Source: CAZFHA01 sp964518595
GTDB taxonomy: Bacteria > Bacillota > Clostridia > Saccharofermentanales > Saccharofermentanaceae
DNA: 64,000 nt
Reading direction: 5' to 3'
NCBI GenBank assembly: GCA_964518595.1
Contig: CAZFHA010000011.1
Coordinates: forward strand, 1-64,000
This document shows positions 43,003 to 52,035 of this stretch, one piece after another. The notes beneath the pieces were generated by a model. That model was not told the origin of the DNA and did no database searches. It worked only from the letters and a program-made list of their open reading frames with translations. The number at the start of each line of letters is the position of its first letter. Positions within the stretch are counted from its first letter, which is position 1. The position numbers and the translations under genes were made by a program.

Positions 43003-44940
43003 TCACCGACCTCCGCCTTTCTCTTGTTGTTTTTCTCGATATTCTTTCCAGATTGTTTCAAACCAATCCTGGGTATGGGGTAAGGGGCGTATAGCAGAAA
43101 CTTTTGAGGCAAAGCCCTCCGATGTCTTCTGGGTTAAAATACATTGTGACTTTGACTCTGGGCAAGGCTTTTTAAAATGGTACTTCCCTAGTTGAAAAAT
43201 ATCTACCTCTTCCGGCGAAGCTACTACCAATGCAGAACCACGACTGCCAAAGGCTTGGGCACTCTCCTCCATAGCTGATAATACGGCTTCCGTAGTAATA
43301 AGTATATCTTGATTCTTTAGAGCATGGGCAATTTCATAAGGTTTACTTACCGTCATCTCTTGAGAGAAGTTTTCCAATCCGGCATGTACCTCAAGGCGAA
43401 GCTCTTTGAGGGCAGCTACCTCGCGAAGTTGCGCCCCGAAACGACTCATCTGTTTTTGGAAGTAAAGACGCTTAGCAATAATATTTGATTGCTTTTGCGG
43501 ATTGATCAGTGCTGAAATAAGACTATCTAATTTATGACATTCCTTTGAAACCAAGGCTTTAAATTTTGTCAGTGACAAAGGGGATGATGAATTCTTGTTA
43601 GCTATGGCCTCTGCGGCTCGCAAAGATCCGGTCTGGGTAGAATTGAGAGCGGAACCGCCTGGACGATAGATGCCAAAAGTGCCTGCAACTTCTCCGGCAG
43701 CATAAAGACCTAAAATGCTAGTTTGCCAATTTTCATCTACCCCGATGCCTCCGTTATGGTGTTGGGCACAAAGAGCAATTTCTAAGGGTTCTTTTGCCAG
43801 ATCAATGCCCTGCTCTTGATACAAAGCAATAGCTTCCGAATTCATGTGGCGTAAACGTTCTAAAGGAGTGGATTGAGATGCTCCGGAGCGCAGCAAATAT
43901 TCTTTGGCAGGCCCCTTTAACTTCGAAATGTCGTCGGGAAAGCCTTGGGGGTTGTGGCGGAAATCTAAATAGATACGCCTATTATGTAAAAAGCGTTCTT
44001 GATATACCAACCAATCTATCTCTGAGGAACCGGGAATCTTTTGGATATCAAAGGGCCACTGATAGCCTTTAAGGAAAATATTTTCCAGTCGCTCCCGATC
44101 CTTAGGTAAAGCAGAGACTAAAAATTCTTCCCGCTTGCCAATCCTATCCTCGGCCAGGTACGTGGGAAGCACTTGCTGATAGGTACCGGAAAGATTCCAG
44201 GGAAATGCCAAGGAAGCCAATCCATATTGCCATTCTTGCAAATTAGCACCTTCCGCACCAGCCATTAAGGCTAAACCACTCATGCCCGTATGTCCCCGGG
44301 GATAAGCAGAATCATAGTAAATTCCTGCGGGACCACCGGTAGCGAGAATTATGTTTTCGGTTTGAAAAACAATCCACTCAACTGTGCCTATAGATAAGGG
44401 ATCTAGTGCTAAAGCTATGAGCCCCCGTACCCTGCCCTCTTCAACTAAGAGTCGTACAGCCTGCATCCGGTCGTATACTTTGATGTTTTTTTGACGAACA
44501 GATTTTTCCAAAGCCTCAACCATTGATTTTGAGGTATAAGGGCCACAGGAGGTGGCTCGCTGCCTTGGATCATGGTCTGTTTTATAGCCCACAAATTCAC
44601 CATAATGGTTTCTGGGAAAATCTACCCCCAACTGGACTAGCTTCATAAAGGAGCGCAAAGAATAGGCACTTTCTATTAATGCTGTGTCACCATGCATACT
44701 ACCACCATCAAAAAGTGTCTTAGCCAAGTCATAAACACTATCTCCTTGGTCGGAACAAAGGGACAGTTTATAGTAGGTCTGTTTATCGCTCCCTGTATTG
44801 CGTGAGGTGCCTTGTTTGATATCTTCAGTCAGAATTGCCATCCCCCTGTATCCCAGATCATAAAGAGAATCGGCGGCATTAAAACCAGCCAACCCGGATC
44901 CCACGATCAGTGTCTTACAGGATACAATGGTAGTATCCAT
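43003..44940 (-). CDS. Fumarate-reductase/succinate-dehydrogenase-like FAD flavoprotein
   Basis: FAD-dependent oxidoreductase of 645 residues. The N-terminal dinucleotide motif LIVGSGLAGFNAADSLYDLG (about 10-29) binds FAD; RATSCGPYTSKSMVEAL (about 126) resembles the substrate/cap region; ILATGGPAGIYYDSAYPRG (about 195) and YAAGEVAGTFGIYRPGGSALNS (about 410) are FRD/SDH-type flavin contacts. No C-terminal Fe-S subunit gene is nearby and no signal peptide is seen, so it probably uses NAD(P)H or a soluble donor. In gut Clostridia such proteins reduce enones, steroids and plant phenolics. AAGGAGG precedes the ATG; located between an SDR and a GHL6 protein. Confidence 0.82.
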   Translation of the reverse strand: MDTTIVSCKTLIVGSGLAGFNAADSLYDLGYRGMAILTEDIKQGTSRNTGSDKQTYYKLSLCSDQGDSVYDLAKTLFDGGSMHGDTALIESAYSLRSFMKLVQLGVDFPRNHYGEFVGYKTDHDPRQRATSCGPYTSKSMVEALEKSVRQKNIKVYDRMQAVRLLVEEGRVRGLIALALDPLSIGTVEWIVFQTENIILATGGPAGIYYDSAYPRGHTGMSGLALMAGAEGANLQEWQYGLASLAFPWNLSGTYQQVLPTYLAEDRIGKREEFLVSALPKDRERLENIFLKGYQWPFDIQKIPGSSEIDWLVYQERFLHNRRIYLDFRHNPQGFPDDISKLKGPAKEYLLRSGASQSTPLERLRHMNSEAIALYQEQGIDLAKEPLEIALCAQHHNGGIGVDENWQTSILGLYAAGEVAGTFGIYRPGGSALNSTQTGSLRAAEAIANKNSSSPLSLTKFKALVSKECHKLDSLISALINPQKQSNIIAKRLYFQKQMSRFGAQLREVAALKELRLEVHAGLENFSQEMTVSKPYEIAHALKNQDILITTEAVLSAMEESAQAFGSRGSALVVASPEEVDIFQLGKYHFKKPCPESKSQCILTQKTSEGFASKVSAIRPLPHTQDWFETIWKEYREKQQEKGGGR

Positions 44941-44957
44941 AAGAAGCCCTCCTTGAA

Positions 44958-45731
44958 CTATAATTTTCGAATGTGAAAGCCACCATCAACTTGAAGTTTT
45001 TGCCCTGTTGCGAAATCTAGCTGGCCGGAACAAAGACATACTATGGCCTTGGCAATGTCTTCCGGCTGACCTAATCGCTTTATAGGTGTTAAGCCCTCAT
45101 CAATCATTTCTTGATACTTGACGATTACCGCAGAAGTCATATCTGTTTCTATAATGCCCGGCTGTATCTCAAAGACCTTAATTTCTTCTGAGGCCAGACG
45201 TAAAGCAAATAAATCCGTTACCATAGAAAGTCCAGCCTTCGAGACGCAATACTCTCCCCGGTTAGTTGAAGCAGCATAGGCTGAGAGCGAATTTATGTTG
45301 ATAATGCGTGGGTCATAATTTGGCAGTTGCTTTTTTTTCAGTTCAATCATAGTTTTGGCAAAAAGTTGGCACATAAAGTAGGTTCCCTTAAGATTCACTG
45401 CCAGAACCTGGTCATAACTCTCCTCAGATGTTTCTAATATATCGCAGCGTTGGGCAGGGGCAATACCAGCATTATTCACCAGTAGATCAATGCGTCCAAA
45501 GCTATGAATGATTTTCTCCAGAGAATCCTGCCTATCCTTCGGATTGGTTATATCCAAAAGCAGATATGTGAAGTCAAAGTCTTGGGATCTTAAGGACTTC
45601 AGCAAAGCTTGATTCTCCTCTGAAGGAGACGTGCCGGTGATAATAACTCGATAGCCACTGTTTGCCAGGGCTTTTGCACTGGCCAAACCAATACCTCTTC
45701 GTCCTCCGGTAATACATGCTACTTTGGTCAT
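44958..45731 (-). CDS. SDR-family oxidoreductase, 3-oxoacyl-ACP-reductase-like
   Basis: NAD(P)-dependent short-chain dehydrogenase of 257 residues. TGGRRGIGLA (8-17), DLLVNNAGIAP (about 86) and the catalytic INSLSAYAASTNRGEYCVSKAG (Ser about 148, Tyr and Lys about 162-166) are complete; QPGIIETDM and a C-terminal DFATGQKLQVDGGF end the chain. ATG 45731 follows AAAGGAG; the frame extends to 45800 without a ribosome site and would overlap the upstream gene. It lies between an OYE-type reductase and a flavoprotein, so a secondary alcohol or ketone of the glycoside's aglycone or sugar is a reasonable substrate. Confidence 0.9.
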   Translation of the reverse strand: MTKVACITGGRRGIGLASAKALANSGYRVIITGTSPSEENQALLKSLRSQDFDFTYLLLDITNPKDRQDSLEKIIHSFGRIDLLVNNAGIAPAQRCDILETSEESYDQVLAVNLKGTYFMCQLFAKTMIELKKKQLPNYDPRIININSLSAYAASTNRGEYCVSKAGLSMVTDLFALRLASEEIKVFEIQPGIIETDMTSAVIVKYQEMIDEGLTPIKRLGQPEDIAKAIVCLCSGQLDFATGQKLQVDGGFHIRKL

Positions 45732-45765
45732 TTTTTCTCCTTTACCGCCTGTAGGCTCTGTTTGA

Positions 45766-47058
45766 CTAATTTTTTTGTGCGTAAAGACTATCTCTGACAA
45801 CGCACCCGGTTTGCTTTTTTTCCCGCATTAATCGGGTGCAACTACTGCAGGTAATACAGACCTTCTTAGGATCAAGTTTCTCGTGATTTATAATGTCTTG
45901 AGGAAAATCTGGATACGCAAAGGCCATTCTTCCAAAACCGGCTATATCAAAAAAGCCTTGTTCTATCCCTCCAGCTGCCAAGTAATGGGCGTACTGCCTT
46001 AAATAGGATAACCCTGATCCGACAATTTTCATCTGAGGGTAAGCCTTTTTCACCTGACCAATGCTGTGAATCATCCGTTCTAATCCCACCAAGGGATTCT
46101 CGGAATGGGGCTGGAGCAAATGATCTGCCGGACGATTTACATGGGGATTTACGTAGGGGTTACCTAAAGATAAGTCCAGTAAAGCTACCCCATAATCCTG
46201 ATGTAATAATTTCACTAACTGAATGGGCTCTTTTAAAACTGGGGCAATAGACCCGCTTTGGTCTACCCCAAAGCCATAGGGATAAGGAAATCCGTCATAG
46301 ATATTGAGACGAGAGGTGACCATAAAATCACCCTGACTGCTGGATTTAGCCGCCGCTACGCTATTTAACAAAAACCGAATTCGATTCTCAAAACAACCAC
46401 CATAATTTCCCGGTCTCTCATAGGCCGATAAGAGCTCACTAGTTAAATAGCGGTGGCAGGCTTTAATATCAATTCCATCAAAGCCCGCAGCCTGAGCCAA
46501 CCGAGCACTCTGACCATGTAGTTCTTCTAACTCTTCAAGCCTTTGGTCAGAAATAACGGTACTCTTATCTAGCGGTATTTCACCTTCAAATAAAGGATTA
46601 TTGTAAGCAATGATGGGAGCGGGGGCGTTTTCAGGCCGAGCATAGCGTCCCGAATGAGTCGCTTGCATAATTAAAAGCGGCGAATGCCCTCCTTTGGCCG
46701 CTTCCTCCCTAATATAATGAACCAGTCGCTTAAAAGCTTCCAAATTAGCCTGATTCAGAAGTAGTTGCCGAGAATTAGCACGACCATCGACGGTTATCGC
46801 CACCGCTTCAAACCAAATTACGCCTGCTCCGCTTCTGGCAAAACGGCCATAACGCCGCCAAGTCAGTTCTTCCGGCATACCGTTCAGGCCTCCGTCACAG
46901 CCCTCCATGGGCTGAATTGCCAAAGGATTAGAAATCCTTTTTCCAGCGATCTCTAGTGGTTTCTTTAGAAGAGCTATATTGTCGGACAGAGGCAGGTTAA
47001 CACCTTGCTCTGTAACCGCCTCCGTAACATCTTCTACATTTTTACAATTCCAATTCAT
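45766..47058 (-). CDS. Old Yellow Enzyme-family NADH:flavin oxidoreductase with Fe-S motif
   Basis: FMN-dependent ene-reductase of 430 residues. The TIM barrel shows LAIQPMEGCDGGLNG (about 49), QATHSGRYARP (about 125), the conserved GFDGIDIKACHRYLTSELLS (about 186) and a late SGLSYLR and GFGRMAFAYPDF. CITCSSCTRLMREKKQTGC at the C-terminus is a 4Fe-4S ligand set as in 2,4-dienoyl-CoA reductase and bile-acid BaiCD-type enzymes, but the NADPH domain of those larger proteins is absent. ATG 47058 has GAGG about 11 nt upstream; the upstream frame runs into the GH31 gene. Likely reduces an activated C=C in a released aglycone. Confidence 0.87.
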   Translation of the reverse strand: MNWNCKNVEDVTEAVTEQGVNLPLSDNIALLKKPLEIAGKRISNPLAIQPMEGCDGGLNGMPEELTWRRYGRFARSGAGVIWFEAVAITVDGRANSRQLLLNQANLEAFKRLVHYIREEAAKGGHSPLLIMQATHSGRYARPENAPAPIIAYNNPLFEGEIPLDKSTVISDQRLEELEELHGQSARLAQAAGFDGIDIKACHRYLTSELLSAYERPGNYGGCFENRIRFLLNSVAAAKSSSQGDFMVTSRLNIYDGFPYPYGFGVDQSGSIAPVLKEPIQLVKLLHQDYGVALLDLSLGNPYVNPHVNRPADHLLQPHSENPLVGLERMIHSIGQVKKAYPQMKIVGSGLSYLRQYAHYLAAGGIEQGFFDIAGFGRMAFAYPDFPQDIINHEKLDPKKVCITCSSCTRLMREKKQTGCVVRDSLYAQKN

Positions 47059-47095
47059 CTTGTACTTTTCCTCATTTCTCTCATGATTGGTTGGA

Positions 47096-48826
47096 TCAGC
47101 CTGTAACCTTGATATCACGATTAATGCCGCTTTCGTAAGTGGCAGTAGTTACCTCCGGCAAAATAGCAACCGATGTAAGAGGGCTCATGATCTCCATCAA
47201 AGTTTTTCGCAAAGCCTCTTGACCGGCACGAACAAATATCGGAATACCGGGACAAGGCGCCGGATAATTTTCTATTTCTAGCGGACCCATAAAGCTATTT
47301 TGGTTATATACATCAATCCATTGTCCTTGAGGAAAATAGATATCTCTTACCACTTGACCGGAAGATAGAACCGGACAGACCAAGATATCAGGTCCTAGCA
47401 AAAATTCATCACCCAGCTCAAAAGCTCTTTCGTCATCGTCCTGATACCATAGAGGTTGAATGAGTAAATGATTCTTATCTTTTACTAACTCCTCAATATA
47501 GACACCTAAGGCTTTATGAGCTTTAGCTAATACTAGACAGCTCTCCCACACCACCCTATGATAATTCCAGGGATAGTAGGAAAATTGTAACACCGGCATA
47601 AAAGCACTGACTTCACAAAAGCGTATAAATAGCTCATCTGTCACCAAAGGGTCGGTCTGGGACATAGTCTGAATCCGTCCCCCCACCATATCCGGAATCA
47701 AAAAGTCATAACCCATAAGCGACAGTTGAATCCCCAGATGAACCAGAGCTTTAAGCCCGTTATCCTCACCCCAGTGGGAATCTTTACCCCCAAGCCGCCA
47801 GACAATATTTCTGTTTTGTGAAAGCCAAGCTGTACGAGTCTCACATAGACCAGGTGATACTTTTTCAAATACTTCTAACAATAAATCACTAAAACCACTG
47901 GCTCCTTTGTAGTCATGCCAAAGAGATTCCTCTGGATTAGGTTGATATTTCGCATCACCGCCGTCAATTTTGAAACCGTCTATCTGGCAGGTTACTTTAA
48001 GCTTTTGTAATTGTTCTTCATACCAGGCAGAAGCCTCAGGGCAGGTTAGGTCTATTAAGCCTGCCTGTCCTCCCCACCAATTTAAGAGGGCGGCGCCTTG
48101 GGTTTTACTTCTAACTAACCAGCCCTTCTGCTCCAGAAAAGAAAAATTCAGCGAATCTTTATTGATAAAAGGTGTAACCCAAAGGAGCACACGAAAGCCT
48201 TGGCGGTGTAGCGTCTCCACCATTGCCCTTGGATCAGGGAACATGTCCGCAAAAGCCAAGTCCCCGTAAGCTTTTTCCCAACGGTCGTCAATAATGATAG
48301 TAGAGCAAGGATACTGGTGTTCCCGAATTTCAGCGGCAAAATCCAACACACGCTGCTGATTGATACAGCGTGGAAACTGTGACCAAGTACAGAACAAACT
48401 GTCACCAATAAAATTATGACCAGGTAGCGAATACTTTCGGTTAAGATCAAGCAGGAACTGTTGGTGAGCCGCTTTTATGTTCTTTCCCCGCCATAAATGA
48501 ATTGTTACCTCTTGCTCAATCGCTTTTATACTCAAGGTAGGCCACTCTCCCGCTGTCATTTCAATCTCTAAAAGGGCTTCCGTTTCAGCCAAAATAACTA
48601 AGCCCTTGGAACAAAACCAAAGGGGGGCATTAATATTATTAACAGCAAATTTAGGTAGAAAAAAAGGCTTTTTACTCAAGGGATAAGGTTGGTGGTGATT
48701 AAAACCTTGACCATAAATATATCCCACTTCAGCAGTGGAGAAAACTAATTCTTCCCCCAGCGCCAAACGAAATATTTGGCTGCCTTCCACAAAACAATCT
48801 ATTTGATTTCTCTGGTACCTTAGCAT
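47096..48826 (-). CDS. Glycoside hydrolase family 31 protein
   Basis: Retaining alpha-glycosidase of 576 residues, short for GH31 (usually 650-900) but with the barrel intact. The N-terminal beta-sandwich is reduced to about 110 residues. IIIDDRWEKAYGDLAFADMFPDP (about 175) is the conserved barrel entry, IDGFKIDGGDAKY (about 287) carries the nucleophile Asp, and GGKDSHWGEDNGLKAL (about 355) the probable acid/base Asp. No signal peptide, so it acts on imported glycosides. AGAGGATTT precedes the ATG. Alpha-glucosidase, alpha-xylosidase and sulfoquinovosidase activities all occur in the family; none can be chosen safely. Confidence 0.87.
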   Translation of the reverse strand: MLRYQRNQIDCFVEGSQIFRLALGEELVFSTAEVGYIYGQGFNHHQPYPLSKKPFFLPKFAVNNINAPLWFCSKGLVILAETEALLEIEMTAGEWPTLSIKAIEQEVTIHLWRGKNIKAAHQQFLLDLNRKYSLPGHNFIGDSLFCTWSQFPRCINQQRVLDFAAEIREHQYPCSTIIIDDRWEKAYGDLAFADMFPDPRAMVETLHRQGFRVLLWVTPFINKDSLNFSFLEQKGWLVRSKTQGAALLNWWGGQAGLIDLTCPEASAWYEEQLQKLKVTCQIDGFKIDGGDAKYQPNPEESLWHDYKGASGFSDLLLEVFEKVSPGLCETRTAWLSQNRNIVWRLGGKDSHWGEDNGLKALVHLGIQLSLMGYDFLIPDMVGGRIQTMSQTDPLVTDELFIRFCEVSAFMPVLQFSYYPWNYHRVVWESCLVLAKAHKALGVYIEELVKDKNHLLIQPLWYQDDDERAFELGDEFLLGPDILVCPVLSSGQVVRDIYFPQGQWIDVYNQNSFMGPLEIENYPAPCPGIPIFVRAGQEALRKTLMEIMSPLTSVAILPEVTTATYESGINRDIKVTG

Positions 48827-48847
48827 ATAAATCCTCTTTTCTATTAT

Positions 48848-49906
48848 TTAGCGGCGACTTAACTTTCGATAGCAGTCATCGTAATAAACAGCATTTTCCA
48901 CTGAGGTATTAGCCGGAATATGATTGCCCACTGCCATCATAAATCCAGGAGCATTTCTTCCTATATCCATGCAACGCTTCACTTCCCCATAGATCGCCTC
49001 TTTACTGCCATTCAAAAGAATTCGGGTATCGGCATTACCTATGATGGTATGGGTTTGGCCATAATTCTCTACTACATAGGCCAGATCTGTAGTAGGTTCA
49101 AGGATAAATCCATTTACACCGCAGTCGGCAATATCCTTAATAAATGCTGTATAATTGCCGTCAGAAGTAAAAAGAATTCGCTTATTAGCTTCTCTTAAGG
49201 GCTGAAATAACCGCTGGTAATTAGGAAAAATATACTTCCGATACCAATCTGGATGGAAAAATGCACCATCAGTCCAAGTAATGTCGTCATGAACCATAAC
49301 GACCTTGGCATGGGAATTGGCCAGAGCTTCAAAATACTGTCCAATCCATTGGGTATAGCGGTTAGCTACTTCCCCAAAGCCTTGAGCATCAATGCCACAA
49401 CTCATCAGCATAATATCCCAGCCAAAAATCTCCAGCAGCCCTGACATTAGGGATACATAGATTCCAGTCATCGGCACAATTTCCGGATAGAGAATTTTTT
49501 GTTTGGCATAATCTTGATTAAAGGCCTCAGTAAGTTGGGAAATATTCTTACTACCGTAGAATTCCCATGGATCAAGAGTTAAAGCGTCTTCTGGATCTTC
49601 ATACAAAGAATAAACTTCATTATCAAAATCCGCCCCCCCGGTACTGTAGGCGGCATGACCCATTTTGGTGCACTTATCACCAAAAATCTCACTGTTAATT
49701 AAAATATTCCAAAAAGTTCCATAGTCCCAAGCTTTCACAAAGGCCGCCGAAGCTTGCTCTTGTTCCTCTTGGGTCGATGAAGAGTTGATAGCAATGCCTG
49801 TAACTTTTCGGACTAAATCCCAATGAAAATGGGCTGAATACTCTGTCCGAGGGATGTACTGACTTTTTTCTAAAAAAATCGCTCCGTGACCGGCTGCGTA
49901 TGACAT
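48848..49906 (-). CDS. Uroporphyrinogen-decarboxylase (URO-D) superfamily protein
   Basis: Cytoplasmic TIM-barrel protein of 352 residues. VVMVHDDITWTDGAFFHPDWYRKYI (about 205), ILFTSDGNYTAFIKDIADCGVNGFILEP (about 243) and IIGNADTRILLNGSKE (about 286) match the URO-D-like domain also used by MtaA/CmuA corrinoid methyltransferases. The arginines of true HemE are missing. Similar genes are common in sugar and glycoside loci but lack a known function; O-demethylation of methoxylated phenolics or sugars is one idea. AAGGAGG precedes the ATG. The gene sits between an oxidoreductase pair and GH31, after a 130-nt gap. Confidence 0.78.
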   Translation of the reverse strand: MSYAAGHGAIFLEKSQYIPRTEYSAHFHWDLVRKVTGIAINSSSTQEEQEQASAAFVKAWDYGTFWNILINSEIFGDKCTKMGHAAYSTGGADFDNEVYSLYEDPEDALTLDPWEFYGSKNISQLTEAFNQDYAKQKILYPEIVPMTGIYVSLMSGLLEIFGWDIMLMSCGIDAQGFGEVANRYTQWIGQYFEALANSHAKVVMVHDDITWTDGAFFHPDWYRKYIFPNYQRLFQPLREANKRILFTSDGNYTAFIKDIADCGVNGFILEPTTDLAYVVENYGQTHTIIGNADTRILLNGSKEAIYGEVKRCMDIGRNAPGFMMAVGNHIPANTSVENAVYYDDCYRKLSRR

Positions 49907-49941
49907 AAATCATCCTCCTTATGTAATGGTTTGTCCCAAAT

Positions 49942-49998
49942 TTATATAGTAATGAACCTCTTTTCAGTGATAAGAACTCCATCGCCCATTGCTCTCAT
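49942..49998 (-). CDS. Possible 18-codon small ORF
   Basis: An ATG at 49998 is preceded by GAGGTGA at 6 nt spacing and gives MRAMGDGVLITEKRFITI before a stop, 35 nt upstream of the URO-D-like gene. No homologue is recognised. It could be a leader peptide or chance; the good ribosome site is the only support. Confidence 0.25.
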   Translation of the reverse strand: MRAMGDGVLITEKRFITI

Positions 49999-50037
49999 AT
50001 AGTTCACCTCATTAACCTAAATCAAATGATCAATATT

Positions 50038-51012
50038 CTAATTCTCTCTATCTACAAATTGCTTCACTCCAGCTTCTAAGGCCGAAGCTTTAGCTAAAAT
50101 AGCTAAATGAGTTGGCTCAACCAGCGCTAATCCATCTACCGGAAGGGGCTGGCCAGTGGCTACAGCTTGAAGTATTTTAGGAATCAACCTTTCTTGGTTT
50201 TCAGGCTGATAGGAAAAGGAACCAGCTTTATTCCAGAGCTGAATTTCGCCGGAAAAGGGATTCGTCTGAACCAACCCCTCTGTTCCGAAAATTCGCAATT
50301 CCTCATTCCCCCAAACTTGGGTAGTGGTGGGATTCAGATAGTTAGCAATCGCAGTAGCCAATCCCCCACTCGCCAGCTCCATCTGTAAAGTGCAGGCCAT
50401 TTTTAGCTCCCCTTCTGGTAAAGGGTTTCCAAACCCAGTCTCTAAGGCAGATATTGAAATAACCTTTTGCCCAGCGACTTGCTCTACAAATCGGAGGCAA
50501 TAAATAGCATTTTGTAGAATTAAACCACCATCAATGCCTTCTTCTTGTGGTCGCCAAGTTGCCATGGGATAAGACTTCTGAGCAAAAATCTGTACCACTT
50601 GTCCGATTTCTCCCCTTGAAACCAAGGCCGAAACCTGGGCATAAGGTGCTTCAAATTGAGTCTCAGCCATTTCTATGCAGTGCAGATTTTTTCTTTGCGC
50701 CAGCTCCATGATTTCCTTTAGGTCATGCCGATTCATGGCCAAAGGTTTTTCACCCAGAACATGTTTTCCAGCTGTAAGAATTTGGATAATGTCCCTGGCT
50801 TGATCCTCACGCCTAGGTGAGCAAACGGAAACAAAATCTATCTCTGGATCTTCCAACATCGTAGTAAGATCGGGAAAAACTACTATCTCAGCTTCCTTTC
50901 GCTCCCGTTCATAACCACAAATACCAATTAGCCTTACTTGCGGCAGAGTAGCTAATACATCGCCTATCTGATGGCCATTATTGCCATATAAACCAATTCC
51001 CAATCGCTTCAT
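50038..51012 (-). CDS. Gfo/Idh/MocA-family oxidoreductase
   Basis: NAD(P)-dependent sugar dehydrogenase or hydride-shuttle enzyme of 324 residues. The N-terminal Rossmann fold starts IGLYGNNGHQIGDVLA (about 5) and has DFVSVCSPR (about 60) and the conserved GKHVLGEKPLAMNRHDL (about 88, EKP motif). The C-terminal alpha/beta domain includes GGLILQNAIYCLRF in place of the usual Gly-Gly-Asp-His. Family members oxidise sugar C3 or C1 hydroxyls. It follows the related gene at 51022 by 9 nt; both precede glycosidases in the operon and may act as a redox pair on a 3-keto sugar. GGGGGG-type SD precedes the ATG. Confidence 0.88.
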   Translation of the reverse strand: MKRLGIGLYGNNGHQIGDVLATLPQVRLIGICGYERERKEAEIVVFPDLTTMLEDPEIDFVSVCSPRREDQARDIIQILTAGKHVLGEKPLAMNRHDLKEIMELAQRKNLHCIEMAETQFEAPYAQVSALVSRGEIGQVVQIFAQKSYPMATWRPQEEGIDGGLILQNAIYCLRFVEQVAGQKVISISALETGFGNPLPEGELKMACTLQMELASGGLATAIANYLNPTTTQVWGNEELRIFGTEGLVQTNPFSGEIQLWNKAGSFSYQPENQERLIPKILQAVATGQPLPVDGLALVEPTHLAILAKASALEAGVKQFVDREN

Positions 51013-51021
51013 TCTGCCCCC

Positions 51022-52035
51022 CTATCTATCTTGCACCGGTTGCATCAGCTCAATAATCTGAATACCCGACAGAATATGCTCTAATCCTATTTCTGCTTGT
51101 GTTCCCGGTTCTAAAATTGCTTTTTGAAAAAAATCCCAACGGTAGCCTGCTCCCGACCCTGAAAGCTCTTTTTCTATAACGATCGGCTGTCCTTCTTGGG
51201 TGGTAGCCAGCTTTAGATTAATTCGATTATCTTTATTAGCTGTCCGTGGACCAATGTTCCGATAGCAGGTTCCCCCTTCAAAATGGAGCTCCATAGCACA
51301 GCGATAGGCTTGTCCATCAGAAATACAGAAAGATGAAAAGATATTCCCCATACTCCCATCGTTGTACAGCACACTCAATTGAGCATTGTCTGGGGTAGGG
51401 CGCTGAGTGAAAATTCTGGAAGACTGAGTGCTTACCGACTCTACGCCTGAAAAAAAGCAAGACACATCATGAATTAAATAAATGCCTAAACGAAAGATCG
51501 GTGCTACCGGACAAGCTACAGGGTCATCATACCAACTGCCGTCTGGTTTTTCGCGATAACTGCAATAGGTGGATGCAGAGTAACCAATGGGGCGCCCTAA
51601 AGCATACTCCTCTACCCATTCTTTTATTTGTTTCAAATCGGGAGGTAAAACCGGGGCAGGAGAATTCATATGTAAGACTAGTCCCAGAGTACTGGCGAGA
51701 GTAAAGGCGGCCTTAGCTTGGTCCGAAGCCAAGGCAAAAGGTTTTGTGGTCATAATATGCTTACCAGCAGCTAATATCTCACAGACCAAGTCTGTACGGT
51801 TCTTTGGGCCGGTCATAAGAATGATTGCCTCAACCGTCTTATCGCTTAGAATTTCTTCCAAGCTGTTATAAGCCTTCACCTGGTAAACTGCAGCAGCTTT
51901 TTGGGTCTTTTCTTTATCTAAATCATATACACCTGACAATTCTATATGCTTACAGCCAGGGTCAACCAGTAATTCATTCTCAATGACCCAACAGCCAAAA
52001 TTAAGACCGACCACCACAGACTTGATTCTATGCAT
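51022..52035 (-). CDS. Gfo/Idh/MocA-family oxidoreductase, second paralogue
   Basis: Second member of the family, 337 residues, clearly distinct from its neighbour. VVGLNFGCWVIENEL (about 8) is a variant Rossmann start lacking the usual GxGxxG pattern; VEAIILMTGPKNR (about 70) and AGKHIMTTKPFALASDQA (about 88) replace the EKP motif by TKP. YLIHDVSCFFSG (about 184) retains a His-Asp pair that resembles the family's GG-D-x3-H catalytic site. The 8-nt overlap with the MFS gene indicates coupling. The unusual motifs suggest altered cofactor or substrate use. Confidence 0.85.
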   Translation of the reverse strand: MHRIKSVVVGLNFGCWVIENELLVDPGCKHIELSGVYDLDKEKTQKAAAVYQVKAYNSLEEILSDKTVEAIILMTGPKNRTDLVCEILAAGKHIMTTKPFALASDQAKAAFTLASTLGLVLHMNSPAPVLPPDLKQIKEWVEEYALGRPIGYSASTYCSYREKPDGSWYDDPVACPVAPIFRLGIYLIHDVSCFFSGVESVSTQSSRIFTQRPTPDNAQLSVLYNDGSMGNIFSSFCISDGQAYRCAMELHFEGGTCYRNIGPRTANKDNRINLKLATTQEGQPIVIEKELSGSGAGYRWDFFQKAILEPGTQAEIGLEHILSGIQIIELMQPVQDR

